Source: Triatoma infestans
Lineage: Eukaryota > Arthropoda > Insecta > Hemiptera > Reduviidae
Reading direction: 5' to 3'
Length of the DNA: 64,000 bases
Assembly (NCBI GenBank): GCA_011037195.1
Contig: JAAEAF010003840.1
Location: 60,506 to 124,505 of the forward strand
Below are positions 34,858 through 46,112 of the stretch, in pieces. Each line of letters opens with the position of its first letter. Position 1 is the first letter of the stretch. A program made the translations under genes and the position numbers. The notes beneath the pieces are model-generated. The model was not told where the DNA came from. It was given only the letters and a program-made list of their open reading frames with translations, and searched no databases.

Positions 34858-35475
34858 CCCAGTTTCTTCAAGTACCTAGGAGTGTCGATTGGCGAAAGCG
34901 GTAAGTTAAAGAAGGAAATTAACGCTAGAGTTGGCCGCTGCGGGGAGACTGTTCTACGCTATCAACAGAAGAAAGTTCCTCAGCAAGAGGAGAAATGGCC
35001 AAGGACACAAAAATGGCAGTGTACCGCTCCACATTTGTGCCCGTTCATGAATGCGGAATCATGGTCCATAAAGGAATCTCATCGTAGTCGCTTGCTGGCT
35101 ACAGAGATGAGGTTTCTTCTTTAAAGTTGAGGGGAAGACAAGGAGAGATCAGAACCACGCTAAAATGTGAACCGTTCTATCATATAATTGAGATAGCGCA
35201 GCTGAGGTGGTTCGGTTACATATTAGCAGGATGGAGGAAGATCTGTTCCCTAGGAAGAAGGCGATGGAGGCTAGGATTTCTGGCAGGAGACCCAGAAGAA
35301 GAAGAAGAAGAAGAATAAGTTGGCTGGATAATGCCAAAAGAGGAACCAGCAAACGAGGTGTCGGATGGCCAGAGTCCAAAAAATTGTCGCTAGATAGAGA
35401 CAGATGGCGCTCCTTTTGTCAAACATTTACACCGCAATGCAGATCAGGTCAAGAAGAAGAAGAAGAAGATTTCTG
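34858..35475 (+). pseudogene. Non-LTR retrotransposon C-terminus (ATEMRFL type)
   Basis: Plus-strand LINE relic in several frames: FKYLGVSIGESGKLKKEINA and later LLATEMRFL (about 35091-35120), then IAQLRWFGYI (about 35190-35220), RMEEDLFPRKKAMEARISGR and RPRRRRRRRISWLDNAKRG (to about 35340), and DRDRWRSFCQ (about 35396-35425). This is the connection region and terminal DR-W motif of an insect LINE whose relatives read AEMRFLRR...RLRWFGH-RM. GAA repeats at 35295-35315 and 35453-35471 lie in the frame and near the 3' end. At least three frameshifts; 5'-truncated. Confidence 0.75.
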
Positions 35476-37094
35476 CAATTGTGAGTATTGCTCACCAGAT
35501 TATTCTGAAAATAGCTTAGAGTTAATGGAATGATGATTCCTGACATCCTACAGTGTATATTGATCCAGAATTCGAAATCATATTTCCATTTTTAAGCCAT
35601 AAAAATATTATATAGTCTTTAACTTTGTCTAAGATTTTCTGTTTTTATATAAATTATTTTTGTTTACAACCGGAAATAGGAAAGGAAATAAATAAATTAT
35701 AAGTAATTTTTACATTGTAAAGATCCGTTGAATAGTTTTTATTAGAAATAATGTATTTCCGGTTTTCTTATTCAAATGAGTTACTGATATTAATTAAAAT
35801 ATTTAAAAAATATAGATCTAAATTAAAATTTTATTTTTTTGTTTGAACAAAGTTAACGTTTATATATTATGACAATATATATAAAGTTTTATTAATGTTA
35901 ACGAAGTTAACACATAAATACATAAACAAATAAAGATTTATTTAAAAAAAAATGAATGTCCATTTCTTTTAACTTGTCAGTGGGTTAACCAATTGTGCAG
36001 CATTTAAAAATAAAACGTAGTTTAGAAACTTTGTATTATTGGCCGAATTTTATTTGTTCCATTATATACGAAGGTCATCTGCAGGAAATGAATTACGTAA
36101 GCAAGCAGCATTCGTCTACATGATGTGGACCGGAAGTAATCAACAAGCATGTAAAGGACAGGCGGTGTGGCAAAGCTGCAATTCATTTCCACTTTATGGG
36201 GTGGATTCCTTGTTTTTGTCAGCATTCATCGTTTTTGTACTGTTATTTTACTATGAATCCTTTATTTTATTCAAAATTAAATTAATTATTGTCTGCCAGT
36301 AGATAACAAAATATAAGAGGAAATATCTGTAGCGGTAAAATTCAATAATTTTTATATTGAGGAGATAGTTGCCGGTTGTTGCATTTTCCATGTTTTGCAG
36401 CCAACCTGATAAAAATCTTCGGTCACGATTCTTCCAATCAATAGGTCATGCTGCTGCTACTACACTAAAAATTCCATCTATAATTCTCTACAAATGTAAA
36501 AGTCAATATTTTGTTAAACATTTTGGAATTTTGTTTACTTAAATCGAACTGTGATTTGAAATGGTTCCATATTTCTATGTGTTCTATTTTATAATCATTA
36601 GTTTTTTTTACATCAATCAAGTTGTGGGATGTGTGGGATATGGAATAAAAAAATTATTTAAAGAAACACCTAAAATATTAATGCATGATCTGTACGTAAG
36701 TTTTTTTTTTTTTAATTTCTTTTAATTCTATAACCGGAAGTTACAATTTGAAATAACGGTTCGTGTAAAATATACGAAATTGAATTTTCACCATAAATTT
36801 TTGACCTCCACCAATTTTTAAGGTATGCCCAGATAAGAAAGAAAATGTTTTTACCAAATGCACTAAGTATTTGTGTGTACCAAATAACTTAAATAACGAA
36901 AAAGCACAGCAAGTAACAAAACTTGATTTTCTCTTTTGGTACCACCGCTTCTTGAGAGGAAGGTTTCAATCAAAATATTCAAACAATAGTAGTGGCTTTA
37001 GACTTTAGTGAACAATTTTTTTTTTTCCCCACATTTTTGGTGATTTTTTTCTCGAAAACGGTTCCAACGATTTATTTTGAAATTTGCATAATAA
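35476..37094. other. No gene seen; one modular-family fragment
   Basis: AT-rich. Around 36835-37090 the blocks CCAAATGCACTAAGTATTTG, ATTTTTTTCTCGAAAACG and TTCCAACGATTTATTTTG match a module of the TIR family. Opposed open frames at 36022-36302 have no recognisable domains. Confidence 0.4.
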
Positions 37095-37643
37095 TGTAAT
37101 GGATATGAGAAAGAGAGAGAATGAGTTTTTTGAGAAATAAACTAGAATATAAGCTGAACACTATGTAATAATAGAACATACAAACTGTAAGGTCTTTACA
37201 ATAGAAGTTAGGAAGCGAGATATGCTGTATATATATATATATATATTGAGAGAGAGAGTGAGAGTGACAGAGGGAAGGGAATAGCCAAGTGGTTAGCGTA
37301 CTGGACTCCCACGCGGAGCACCCTTGTCCAGCTGTGCTACCCTTAGATTTTTTCTTCCTAGGTGCCACTACAGCTCACTGTCTGATGATGGACAGCTGTG
37401 TAACTACAAAACACTGTCCGGAGGCCGGCAGTGCACTGAGAAGTCTCCAGGCGCCAATGACCTAAATGTTGATACGCCTTAAATTAAATAAAAAAAAAAT
37501 TAAAAAAAAAAAAGAGAGACAGACTAGTGATGAGAGAAGGTTGCTGACTGGTTGTAAACTGTTGTAAAATTGTTCTCCTGTAGGGCTAGCTCGGCTGTCT
37601 ATATATTCTCCCACCGCCGGCTGGCCTAGGTAGCGGAGTAACT
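37095..37643 (-). mobile_element. LTR (family 1/2 relative) disrupted by a SINE
   Basis: The minus-strand LTR-like unit begins near TTACTCCGCTACC (37643). Then come GGGAGAATATATAGACAGCC (TATA block), a SINE insertion, TTGTAAAGACCTTACAG (cf. GTGTAAAGTCC in other LTRs) and ATATCCATTACA at 37095. The end matches the CATCCATTA-type ends of family 1. Excluding the SINE it is about 310 bp. No target duplication was found around the LTR, whose right end is decayed. Confidence 0.55.
37272..37512 (+). mobile_element. tRNA-derived SINE nested in an LTR
   Basis: Plus-strand SINE: AGGGAAGGGAATAGCCAAGT, A box AGCCAAGTGGTTAGCGTACT, then a decayed B box (CCCTTGTCCAGCTGTGCT in place of the GGTTCGAATCC type), CTTAGATTTTTTCTTCCTAG, CACTGTCCGGAGGCCGGCAG, GGCGCCAATGACCTAAATGT and an A-rich tail at 37480-37512. 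It lies antisense to the LTR it interrupts. Same family as 23781-24040. Confidence 0.8.
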
Positions 37644-37939
37644 AGGTTGATTTTTCATTCTTTGGATCCAATGAATCTTTAGTGATTCGAATCTCATTAC
37701 AATAACTACACAACACACATAACTATAACCTGTAACTTAATCTAGTAACTATTACTTGAAACATTTCGTCGGGATATTGTTTTTTTGGGGGGGAGCTGCA
37801 AGATTAAGCTTTCCCTCAAATACCAAATAACTGTACCTACGAAGCTACTTACTTTATAAGGCCACTCTCTAGTTACTTACTAAGGTTTCCCATCCAAAGT
37901 TAGTTTACTCTTCCACTTTTTTTTGTCCTAATAACCATC

Positions 37940-38600
37940 ATTACCACCATATCACTGTCATTCCCAGGATATTCCATGTCTCCACTGCAGCCTGGGCCGA
38001 CCTTTTCTCCCAGCGCTCCTGAGTAACCCAGATCATTGCTTTAACACGCCAACGAGTCAGCTGCATCCTTTGGACATGGCCAAACCAATGCACCTTTTTC
38101 TTTGCAATTTTCTCCTCCAAAAATTTCCTTTCACAATCATCAAACCCTTGTAATTTCATTTTTCTCACATATCTAGGGCGAAAAATCTAATTCTGCACTT
38201 TTCAGTTTTCTTTTAAATGTCTATGAGACTATCCAATAGGTTTCAGCGGCGTATAGAAGGATTCATTAGTATATGTTTAATTTGTTTCTTGATTTGTTTC
38301 CTTGATTTGTTTGGAAAGCGTCGTATTCTATAGAACTGAATGCAACGTGCTTGTAGCATTCCTTGTTTTCCCAATTATTTCCACTAACACCAATCCCATA
38401 TACTTACTTGATCCTTCTAATTCTTTAGGACCAACTTCCAGATGACTTTCTGAAGTTTATGCTCAATCCTCATCATTCCATTTCTAATTCTCTCATCTAG
38501 TACCCTAGATCATACCTGTCTTGGGCAAGCACAACTTGGTCGTCTGCAAAGATATACACAGTATGAAAAGCCTTCTTCTATTGATACTACCATCCCGTTT
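37940..38600 (-). pseudogene. Non-LTR retrotransposon RT and C-terminus
   Basis: Minus-strand relic. Near 38570-38515 it reads TVYIFADDQVVLAQDRYDL, the reverse-transcriptase catalytic box C with FADD. Then, with frameshifts and stops, LDERIRNGMMRIEHKLQKV, YAAET at about 38255, KRKLKSAELDF and RYVRKMKLQGFDDCERKFLE. Finally KKKVHWFGHVQRMQLTRW ends at about 38045. The order box C, AET-W-like, EM/EL-F, WFGH-RM is that of the LINE type at 34858-35475. Catalytic aspartates remain but the frame is broken. Confidence 0.75.
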
Positions 38601-38639
38601 ACATTTTTTATTCCATTTGTTCAGAACTTGCAGCAACCT

Positions 38640-39785
38640 TAAGAGCCTTTAGTAACTAAAAGCGTTGCTAACATTCAAAATTCGAAGCAAACCAGTTTAT
38701 CCAGAAGTGCTCCCTTGCAAGATTAGGTTTCGGATTTTATTTTTTCTTGTCAACGTTCTGTTTTTATTTTCTCCTTTTTTTAGTTAATTATGCTAACTGC
38801 ACAGATACTAATCTGGAATCATTTTTATTTGAAAAATTGATTTTAGGAGGATCCCGGGAATGGAATTCAACGTTTATTAATGTATGTTATTCTGGGGTTT
38901 TAATAACATAATAAACTTTCAACTTTTTTCTTCTTTAGCAGAGTTTTTCATCTTTTTTGTTTCTCTAATTTTAGGCGTTTAAATATTGGGAATAAAAGCG
39001 ACATGAAACATACCTTCATTCTGTACGATTTGCTTATTTTTTAATGCCATTGAGAATAGCGGATAGTACTTCGTGTTCAAAAATCTTTAAGAGTATCTTG
39101 CATTCCCAGCCATTGTTATTCTACTTCCACATAGCTTCACAATCTTTCTAAGTTGTTTTTTTTACGTTCTGCTGAAAACAGAACCTCAACAAAAAACAAC
39201 TGAAATAATCTAACCTGATTATTTATTTGTACGCATGTAAAAAAAACCTAACGCAATGCCTGAGGAAATCAATATATTTCGCTTGATGAGAAGGAGCAGA
39301 TTGTGGACATAAATTACAACTGGATGGAATATGCAACAATCTATAATCATACATTGAGATAAATTCATGCTTTATAAATAGTAATAATGTAAAATGTTCA
39401 TGTATTAAATTATTATATAGACTTGTACATTATTAATGTTATTATAACTTAACTAATCACAAAATTATATTAAATATATAATCTTCTATCTCATAACTTC
39501 CTATAACCCGCAGGTATGAACTCTTGTAAACTTAACTGAAATTTATTATTTACATATAAGCTAATATCATAATAATATTATAATGATTAAATTATCATCA
39601 AAGATAAGTTAATGTTTCTGATATCACTTAACAACCTGTTTAATATTTTAATGTGTTGAAATGAAGTAAAAGAAAATAAACTAAGACGTAGTTTACGCGT
39701 CCAACAAACGATCAGGTGTGGTGGTCGTGGACACTAGGCGGAGGGCAAACTTGTTCATTATATATTTCTCATTTTAACATTCAAA
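38640..39785. other. No gene seen
   Basis: AT-rich sequence, part of which may be upstream remains of the minus-strand LINE. Nothing recognisable. Confidence 0.45.
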
Positions 39786-39870
39786 TAAAAGCCATCGCTA
39801 GACCGAGAATTGAACCCAAATATCACGCAATTCATCTTTGCTTGGCGCTCCACTTTCTCTAACCGCTCAG
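39786..39870 (-). repeat. tRNA-like SINE head fragment (second SINE type)
   Basis: The minus strand reads CTGAGCGGTTAGAGAAAGTG, then GAGCGCCAAGC, and TTTGGGTTCAATTCTCGGTC. The first has the form of an A box (serine/leucine-tRNA-like GAGCGG-TTA) and the last of a B box (GGTTCAATTC). Spacing is about 40 nt. A full cloverleaf does not fold convincingly, so this is a SINE head or tRNA pseudogene, not a functional tRNA. It is distinct from the other SINE family here. Confidence 0.45.
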
Positions 39871-41249
39871 TTCAAATATTTCTGATTATATCTCAAAGAA
39901 AGTGTCAAGCTCTGCATCCTTATTGTCATACTTATTTTCATCCATTCAAACAATACTTTATTCATGCTTTTATATCAAGTTACTCTTGGTTTTCTATTTT
40001 TTCTCTGCCCCCTAGTTTTTCCTTAGTACTTCTCTACCAGCTATATGTATTAATGTATCTCGGCCGTTCTCTTCGGTCACGGACTATCTTGGTCTTAGCG
40101 CGCATAATCAATTTTCGCTTCTTATTCCTATAGCCAACCTTCAAAAATGATTCTTTATTTTATTTCATGTGATCTAAAATCAATATTGCTAATTTATAAA
40201 TTGCCTAAATTGTAAACTGATTTTTTTGGGGGGAAAATCTTCATATATTAGTTGTAATTGTTCTGAAAATCATATTTATTATCTGTTTTCCCCAAGGTAA
40301 ACCGGTGGACATGTAATGCATTATAATGACTGATTACATAATTTTATATTTCCTTATAATTAAAAAAAAATAAATTCACTAAAAGTAAAAACCTTAGCAT
40401 TTAATAAGAAGAAACATTTATAAAGTTTCAAATAGTAATAAAAGTATTAAACAGATATATATTTTAATAATAATAATAATCAGAATTGATATTACAGAAA
40501 AGTCTTTAATAAAATAACGTTATATTTATAAGAAATACCAATATGGATATATAAATATATATATAGTGGAAAGTTGTTTATGGTAATGTATCTAATATAT
40601 ATATATACTTTCGCCAAGATATCTTTTACATGTACTATAGCCGATATGTATTACCTTTCCTAGAAAAAATGTTCGAATGTTATTGTCGTGACATATTTCA
40701 TTGTTATTCAGCCCTCAACCAGGCCCCGCCACTCAACATTTATTCTCATTTTATTGTTTTAAAACAAGCAATAGTTGTACTTAACACATTACAAACAGTG
40801 TGTTATAAAAAATATAACTGTCAATATTTTGTATAAAATTTCCTTTTGTAGGAATTTTTAAATCTGTCCATAAGAAATGAATGCGGGCTTCTTCCAGTTA
40901 TCGATCGTATTTTGGGAGGCGGGGCGTATCGATGCCGAGGTCAATAACGCCACTCCAATCATTTTACTTCACGATCGACGAGTGGCCGGCCACTCGAGCT
41001 GTGATGGAACATGCACGACACCTTATCCCAGCATGGTATGGGGTGTAGCTGTAGATTGTCGAATGCTTATCCCGTTTTATATCACCAAGCTAGACATCGA
41101 CTTGCCTAGTAGGGAATACTGTAACTTTTCTACTATAGATTTAAAAATTTGGGCAATACTAAAAGCATCTAATTAACTATGAATCACTATATCTGTTATA
41201 AGTAATAACTTAGCTGTATAATCTAATCTAAGGAGAATTGGGTGGTGCA
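39871..41249. other. No recognised gene; one GC-richer open frame
   Basis: Mostly AT-rich with two plus-strand frames (39810-40133 and 40630-40836) lacking motifs. The patch at 40877-41176 is listed separately. Confidence 0.4.
40877..41176 (+). other. Unrecognised 99-codon open frame in a GC-richer patch
   Basis: Open frame MNAGFFQLSIVFWEAGRIDA to LKIWAILKASN in a patch clearly richer in GC than its surroundings, with several CG-containing words (ATCGATCGTATT, ACGATCGACGAGTGGCCGGC). I do not recognise the protein on either strand and see no signal peptide, domain or splice-site pattern that would make it an exon. It may be a fragment of a transposable element or an isolated exon remnant. Composition is the only reason to list it. 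Confidence 0.2.
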
Positions 41250-41830
41250 GTACTTTTAACAAATAATGGACTCATCCTGAAACAAAATTAAACCTAATGG
41301 GTTGAAATATTTTAATAAATTTTTGGGCCTTGGCTTCCCTGACAATATTATGCCAGTCCTCCCTGCACATCGCTCTCGTTCTCCAATTTTGCACACCGAG
41401 CACTGCAAAGTCCTTTTCCATATCCTGGATCCACCGTCTCCTAGGTTGTCTCCTTCTCCTAGTACCATAAATCACTCCAAGTAGAACCGTCCTCCATTCT
41501 TAATACATGGCCCAGCCATTCTATCCTCACCGCTTTTATAAACTGGACTATGTCTCGCAGGATCCGAATAGTTCGTTCAGGTCGCTATTTTTCCGAATGG
41601 TCCATTCACCCTCAGCCATTACAGGTCCATATATCTTCCTAAGAATTTTTCTTTCGAAGATTCGTAATATATTCATTGTAGAGGTACATAGGGTCCATGT
41701 TTCCGCTGAATATGCCACTATTGGTCTTACTAACGTCTTATATAATCGTACCTTTGTAGCTTGTGACAACAGCGATGACTGGAAAAGTTTCAAATTTGCG
41801 AAATGAGTTCGGTTGCCTGCCATAATCCGT
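41250..41830 (-). pseudogene. Non-LTR retrotransposon C-terminus (ERKILRKIYGP type)
   Basis: Minus-strand relic, longest of its type here. First frame (41823-41548): SQATKVRLYKTLVRPIVAYS, AETWTLCTSTMNILRIFERK, ILRKIYGPVMAEGEWTIRKN. A frameshift near 41555 leads to DIVQFIKAVRIEWLGHVLRM, then another to RRRRQPRRRWIQDMEKDFAV, LGVQNWRTRAMCREDWHNIV and REAKAQ. Order and motifs (Y-AETW, FERKILRKIYGP, WLGHV-RM, RRRW-D-EKD, NW-DR-W) are those of the LINE C-terminal region. The reverse transcriptase catalytic part is absent. Inactive, but relatively young judging by few internal stops. Confidence 0.85.
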
Positions 41831-41976
41831 TTTTGTATTTCTGCTGCTATTTTATTTTTTGCAATTGAGCTCTGCGCACTGATATGTAAAAGTCTTCACA
41901 TTTTTAAAGGAGTATTTTTTTTCAGCCACGGAATAAAAAAAAACCTAAATTAAGCCGTTCATATACTAACTTTCTC

Positions 41977-42043
41977 CCAATACATTCGCGCCAATAAATA
42001 CATGCACGCTAATAAATACATTCACACCAAATACTTTCACAAA
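41977..42043 (-). repeat. Degenerate ~18-bp tandem repeat
   Basis: On the minus strand, about four units of the form GTGTGAATGTATTTATTA / GCGTGCATGTATTTATTG. Related units occur at 14856-14888 and 17634-17668. Confidence 0.6.
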
Positions 42044-42440
42044 GGAAAAATACTCGATATTCCCTCACCCAGTTTACTTAATCTACTTTTTGCCTAAATT
42101 TTGCTGTATAGATTTATTTCTTTCAAATAAACAAATAGTACTGCTTATAAAAGGGAGAACCCTCCTGTAAAATATGGCGCTTATCATGTGGCATGCCTGC
42201 TTTTTCCCCACTGATACCCTTACTAGAAGAGACTAACGACATTCTTATATCACTTCGTACTGTTTGTGATTATAAATTGATTCCTACTAATTGACATTTT
42301 ATTATGATTTATCATTTTTTCAAACTTGGAATGTTTGCAATGGATTTAGTTCAGTATTCTAGACAGAAGTATGGTGGTAAAAGTATAAAAGCGATTGAAA
42401 TGACATTTTAGTAGAAACGTAATCTTTAGCTATCTCAGAT

Positions 42441-42848
42441 CAGCGCCCGCTTTGGCGGTTACGTCGCCCTGGACAAACAGACAAATTGCCGGGCCCTTAA
42501 GAATATATATATACATTTTTTAGGCAAATCTATGCATATTCAAAGACAAGCTGAAGCATCGCTCTGCACGCGTATATATGCTATTCTGTTCAGAGAAGTA
42601 TATGCATGTTCAAACAAGTTCAAGCATCGTCCTTTACAAATTCTGCGTTAATTTTTCAATAATAGTGTAAATATTTTTAGCTTTTAGACTGTAAATTTTT
42701 AGCGAACGAAAAATCGATATGTGAAATTTTCTATTAATTAAGTATTTAACACATCAATATTTTTCTCATTTTTACAACCAAAATGGCACCCTTAAATTTT
42801 GGCGCCCCGGACAAATGTCCGGGTTACCCGCCCCTAGAGCGGGCATTA
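42441..42848. mobile_element. hAT-like MITE
   Basis: About 408 bp with imperfect long terminal inversions: left CAGCGCCCGCTTTGGCGGTT; right, read inward on the minus strand, GCCCGCTCTAGGGGCGGGTA and then ACCCGGACATTTGTCCGGGG. The interior is AT-rich and non-coding, with a direct repeat (GAAGCATCG, GTTCAAGCATCG). CAGNG-type ends are usual for hAT elements. An 8-bp target duplication is not evident, so the superfamily is tentative. Confidence 0.6.
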
Positions 42849-44359
42849 CCATCAAATTTCCTCGAAAAATGTTTAAAATGAAGCTGATAAGATTACTATT
42901 GTTTGTAACTTAAAAAAAAGCGTTGAAGCATTATTTGAAAAATCGCGATCTATGTAATATGTACAGCTCAAGTTAAATCTGAATATTCTATCATTTCCGT
43001 TAGTTAATCATCCATCTTATTCAATTTCAAATGAAATTATATGTTCAGAAAGAAAGATAGATACGATAGGCTGTCGGTAACAGATTTAATACTGAATCAC
43101 ATCAGTGAACTTTTACTTAATTTCCTTTTATCTCACTTCAAAAAAATTTCAGCAGCTGGTATTATGCCCTGAATCGAGAGAGTTTCCTTGAAATAGCTTT
43201 TTATTAATCCTAGCACTCTTTTCAAAATCAATATTATTTATCCTTTCTAAACTCCATCTCAATTGTATTTATAAAATTAAATTTCAGCTTTATGATACAG
43301 ACTTGGTTTCTTGTATAAAATTCCCAAAAATAGTTAAATTATCTACATGTTATGGTAATCTAGCGAAAGGAAGATCCATGGTTTAATATTTTTATTGACA
43401 TTAAAAGTTGATTATCCAAGCATGCAAGTATTTCCAATAGAATGTCTATAAGTATATATTATAAATTATAAAATTATATACATAAGGATGTTATACTATA
43501 AGATTATCGTAATAATCTCCATAAACTTCCTTAATTATTTTTCTAATATACAAAAAAATTGTTATAATATTATTATCTTCTTCTTTCGAGATTTTTTTAA
43601 TAAACTCTACTTGCAATTAAGATTTAAAGGCTTTTTGATTTATTACGACTACATTTCTTCCACTCTTAAATTTATTGTTTAATTCATATATATATATATC
43701 CCATTAATATGATGTAGTAATTTACATGAAGAACTAAGGATTATAAAAGAAAGTTCATTAGCCAAGTACCTGAGTTTATGAAGTAAAATAGAAACAGAAG
43801 GCTTTAAATAATGGACTGACTATATAATTGCATCATTATTCAACCTTCTTAATTAATTCTCTAATTTAGTGAGATGATGTAATACAATTAGTAAAATATA
43901 TATATATATTTGTTTAATAATAAAATTATTTATAAGGAATAAAATTTAATGGATTTACTGACTAAACGAAGATAACATTTAGTGTTTAGATATTTTCTAT
44001 GATGATGATGCTTGCGTTATTATTTTTAAAAATAGATCGTATTGGTAGATGGATAATAAAAATTATGTAATAATTAATATATTATTAAATTGAAATGAAA
44101 AAAAAAAACTTCTTACTTCGGTTTTTAATTTAAAATTGATAATAATGTTGAATCCCCCATTAATGTGTCGCTCTTTATAATAATCATCGCTTTTCTGGAC
44201 AATTTTTCGGATATTAATTCATCTACAGAATTTGGAATAATTTGTCTTTATAAGAGATGATCGTAAAAAAATGGTTTAAACTAGAAAAAAAATCTTTAAA
44301 CAAATTATTTGCATCATTTGTCCAAATTCTTTGATAACAACTTATGTTAGGGCTATAAT
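42849..44359. other. No gene seen
   Basis: Strongly AT-rich with short (AT)n runs; no motif recognised. Confidence 0.5.
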
Positions 44360-44600
44360 AGACGAGGCTTCCTGAGTCGCGCGACCCAATCATCAAGACA
44401 GTTTACAATTGGGCGTTCATACTGGTTCATTGGGCGTTCGCTCCGCTTTTACAGTGGCGCCACCCGGTCGACCATCGGCGACTCAACCCACCCAGCGCGA
44501 CCCAGCGGTGGCGCCACCCAGTGCGCTTTCGATTTGTAATCAGTCGCTTGTGGTCGTAGGATGCGCACACAGCGATAGAAATGCATCCGGAGAAAATTGA
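44360..44600. other. GC-rich island with repeated palindromes
   Basis: About 240 bp of markedly GC-rich sequence in an AT-rich setting. It contains two copies of the perfect palindrome GTGGCGCCAC, two of ATTGGGCGTTC and two of GCGCGACCCA. The 63-codon frame at 44409-44600 has no recognised domain. It could be a fragment of a GC-rich non-autonomous transposon, a processed piece of a GC-rich gene, or a regulatory island. Edges are not defined by repeats I can see. Confidence 0.35.
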
Positions 44601-45036
44601 AAAATTTATCAGGATGTTTGTCTGAGCTGAGGATATAATGAATAGAAGAAACTAGTTTCCTTTATCTCTCTTAAATAAGGAGTGAACCCAAAACCGACCT
44701 ATTTTTAATTTTTTTTTTTTCCGGTTACGTAGGTGAGAAGGTAGGCTTAGCTGCTAACTCTTCGACTTCCATTATTCAACTGGCCTTGGAGCCGTGGGGT
44801 GACGCTTCCTAGGTCACGAATCATACTGTTTTATTTCTTTCTTTCTCCCATATCCATGAGAATTCTCGCTAATCATTTTAAAAAACACAGATTCATATGC
44901 AAGTATAAAAATCCATTAATAATTACAATTTTTATTTCATAAACATGGATCTCTTCTTTAATTACGATCAGTATCAACTTGTTGTTTATCATCTAGTAGA
45001 AAATAAAAATGAATCCATAAAACGAACCCTCTAATG
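44601..45036. other. No gene seen
   Basis: Moderate composition around 44690-44825 (GGTTACGTAGGTGAGAAGGT region) without recognisable features. Confidence 0.4.
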
Positions 45037-45039
45037 TTA

Positions 45040-46109
45040 AGCGGCGTTTACACGATCAATATTATTGTCAATACCAGTATTTACAATATTTCCATCAATA
45101 CTCATACTAACCACTATCAATATTTCATTACTTTACACGATCAATATTATTGTCAATACTACTTACTATTTCTGCCACTAGGAGAGTGTATTTACGTGTT
45201 TATACTCATCAGTTTAGTTGTTTTTTTTAACCTTTAAAAAATGAATAATTGTTCTAAAGCTTGCGTAGCTATTATTTTGGCCCATGGTTATAGTTAGCTC
45301 TTTACCCTGCTGCTCACTTTATTAATATTGTATAGAAAACTCAAGGGGGACAGCTCTAATGTTTCTTATTTAAATTACTTCCATTATCGTTCACTCTTAA
45401 TTAATTCCTTTATAAAACATCGAAAATAAACATTTATCCTAATGATATATTTAATAAAATATAATATAATTCTGGTAATTTTGTGTTGCATGTTTTAGAT
45501 ACATTTATTTTTTATTAACACCTTAGAAGGCAAAATACTAAATCTTTATCTAACATTCCACCAAAATCAGGCATAAACAAGGAAAATTGTTTGATTGACT
45601 TTTCATGTAGACATGTAGTGATTTAATATGCCTACCATTCGGAAGGAAAGTTAGAAGCCTATTTTCTCTCTATATTAAACAGCATGGCATATAAAAACCC
45701 TTTTTGAAACAAAAAATTAAATAAACTGCGAAACACTCATACGATTTTTCTAATAGTGCAATTGTCAGAGTTCAAACTGAAATGTTTTCTTAAAATGGAA
45801 ATTTTAAATTAATTGGGCCAGTCAACTTTAATATATTATAGGAGATGTTCATTACATAGAATTCTTTAACCTATTATAATAGTATCGCTTTTGTTTTGTA
45901 CAGGTTAGTTGCAACGTTCGATAAAACTATTGAACTGACCAATAATATTGTCGATATCCCCTCCAATTCTCAGTATTGATAGAAAATCTGAATTTCATCA
46001 ATACTCTTGTCAATACCGACCATCAATACATTTTTTTCACTTTACACGATCAATATTATTGTCAATACTCAAAAGTATTGTCAATACTATTGATCGTGTA
46101 AACGCCGCT
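45040..46109. mobile_element. DNA transposon remnant with TTA target duplication, Harbinger-like
   Basis: 1,070-bp element with perfect 22-bp terminal inverted repeats (outer 20 bp AGCGGCGTTTACACGATCAA), flanked by TTA (45037-45039 and 46110-46112). Three-base TWA target duplications are typical of PIF/Harbinger elements. ACACGATCAATATTATTGTC, or a close variant, occurs about four times near the ends (45050, 45137 and 46037 on plus, 46080-46099 inverted), with many extra TATTGTCAATAC/ATCAATAC half-sites. These look like transposase-binding repeats. No transposase frame: non-autonomous. Confidence 0.75.
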
Positions 46110-46112
46110 TTA

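Noticed and set aside
35207..35533. 108-codon frame with poly-Arg and poly-Glu tracts
   Set aside because: Not an independent gene: part of the LINE C-terminal relic, with GAA repeats translated in frame.
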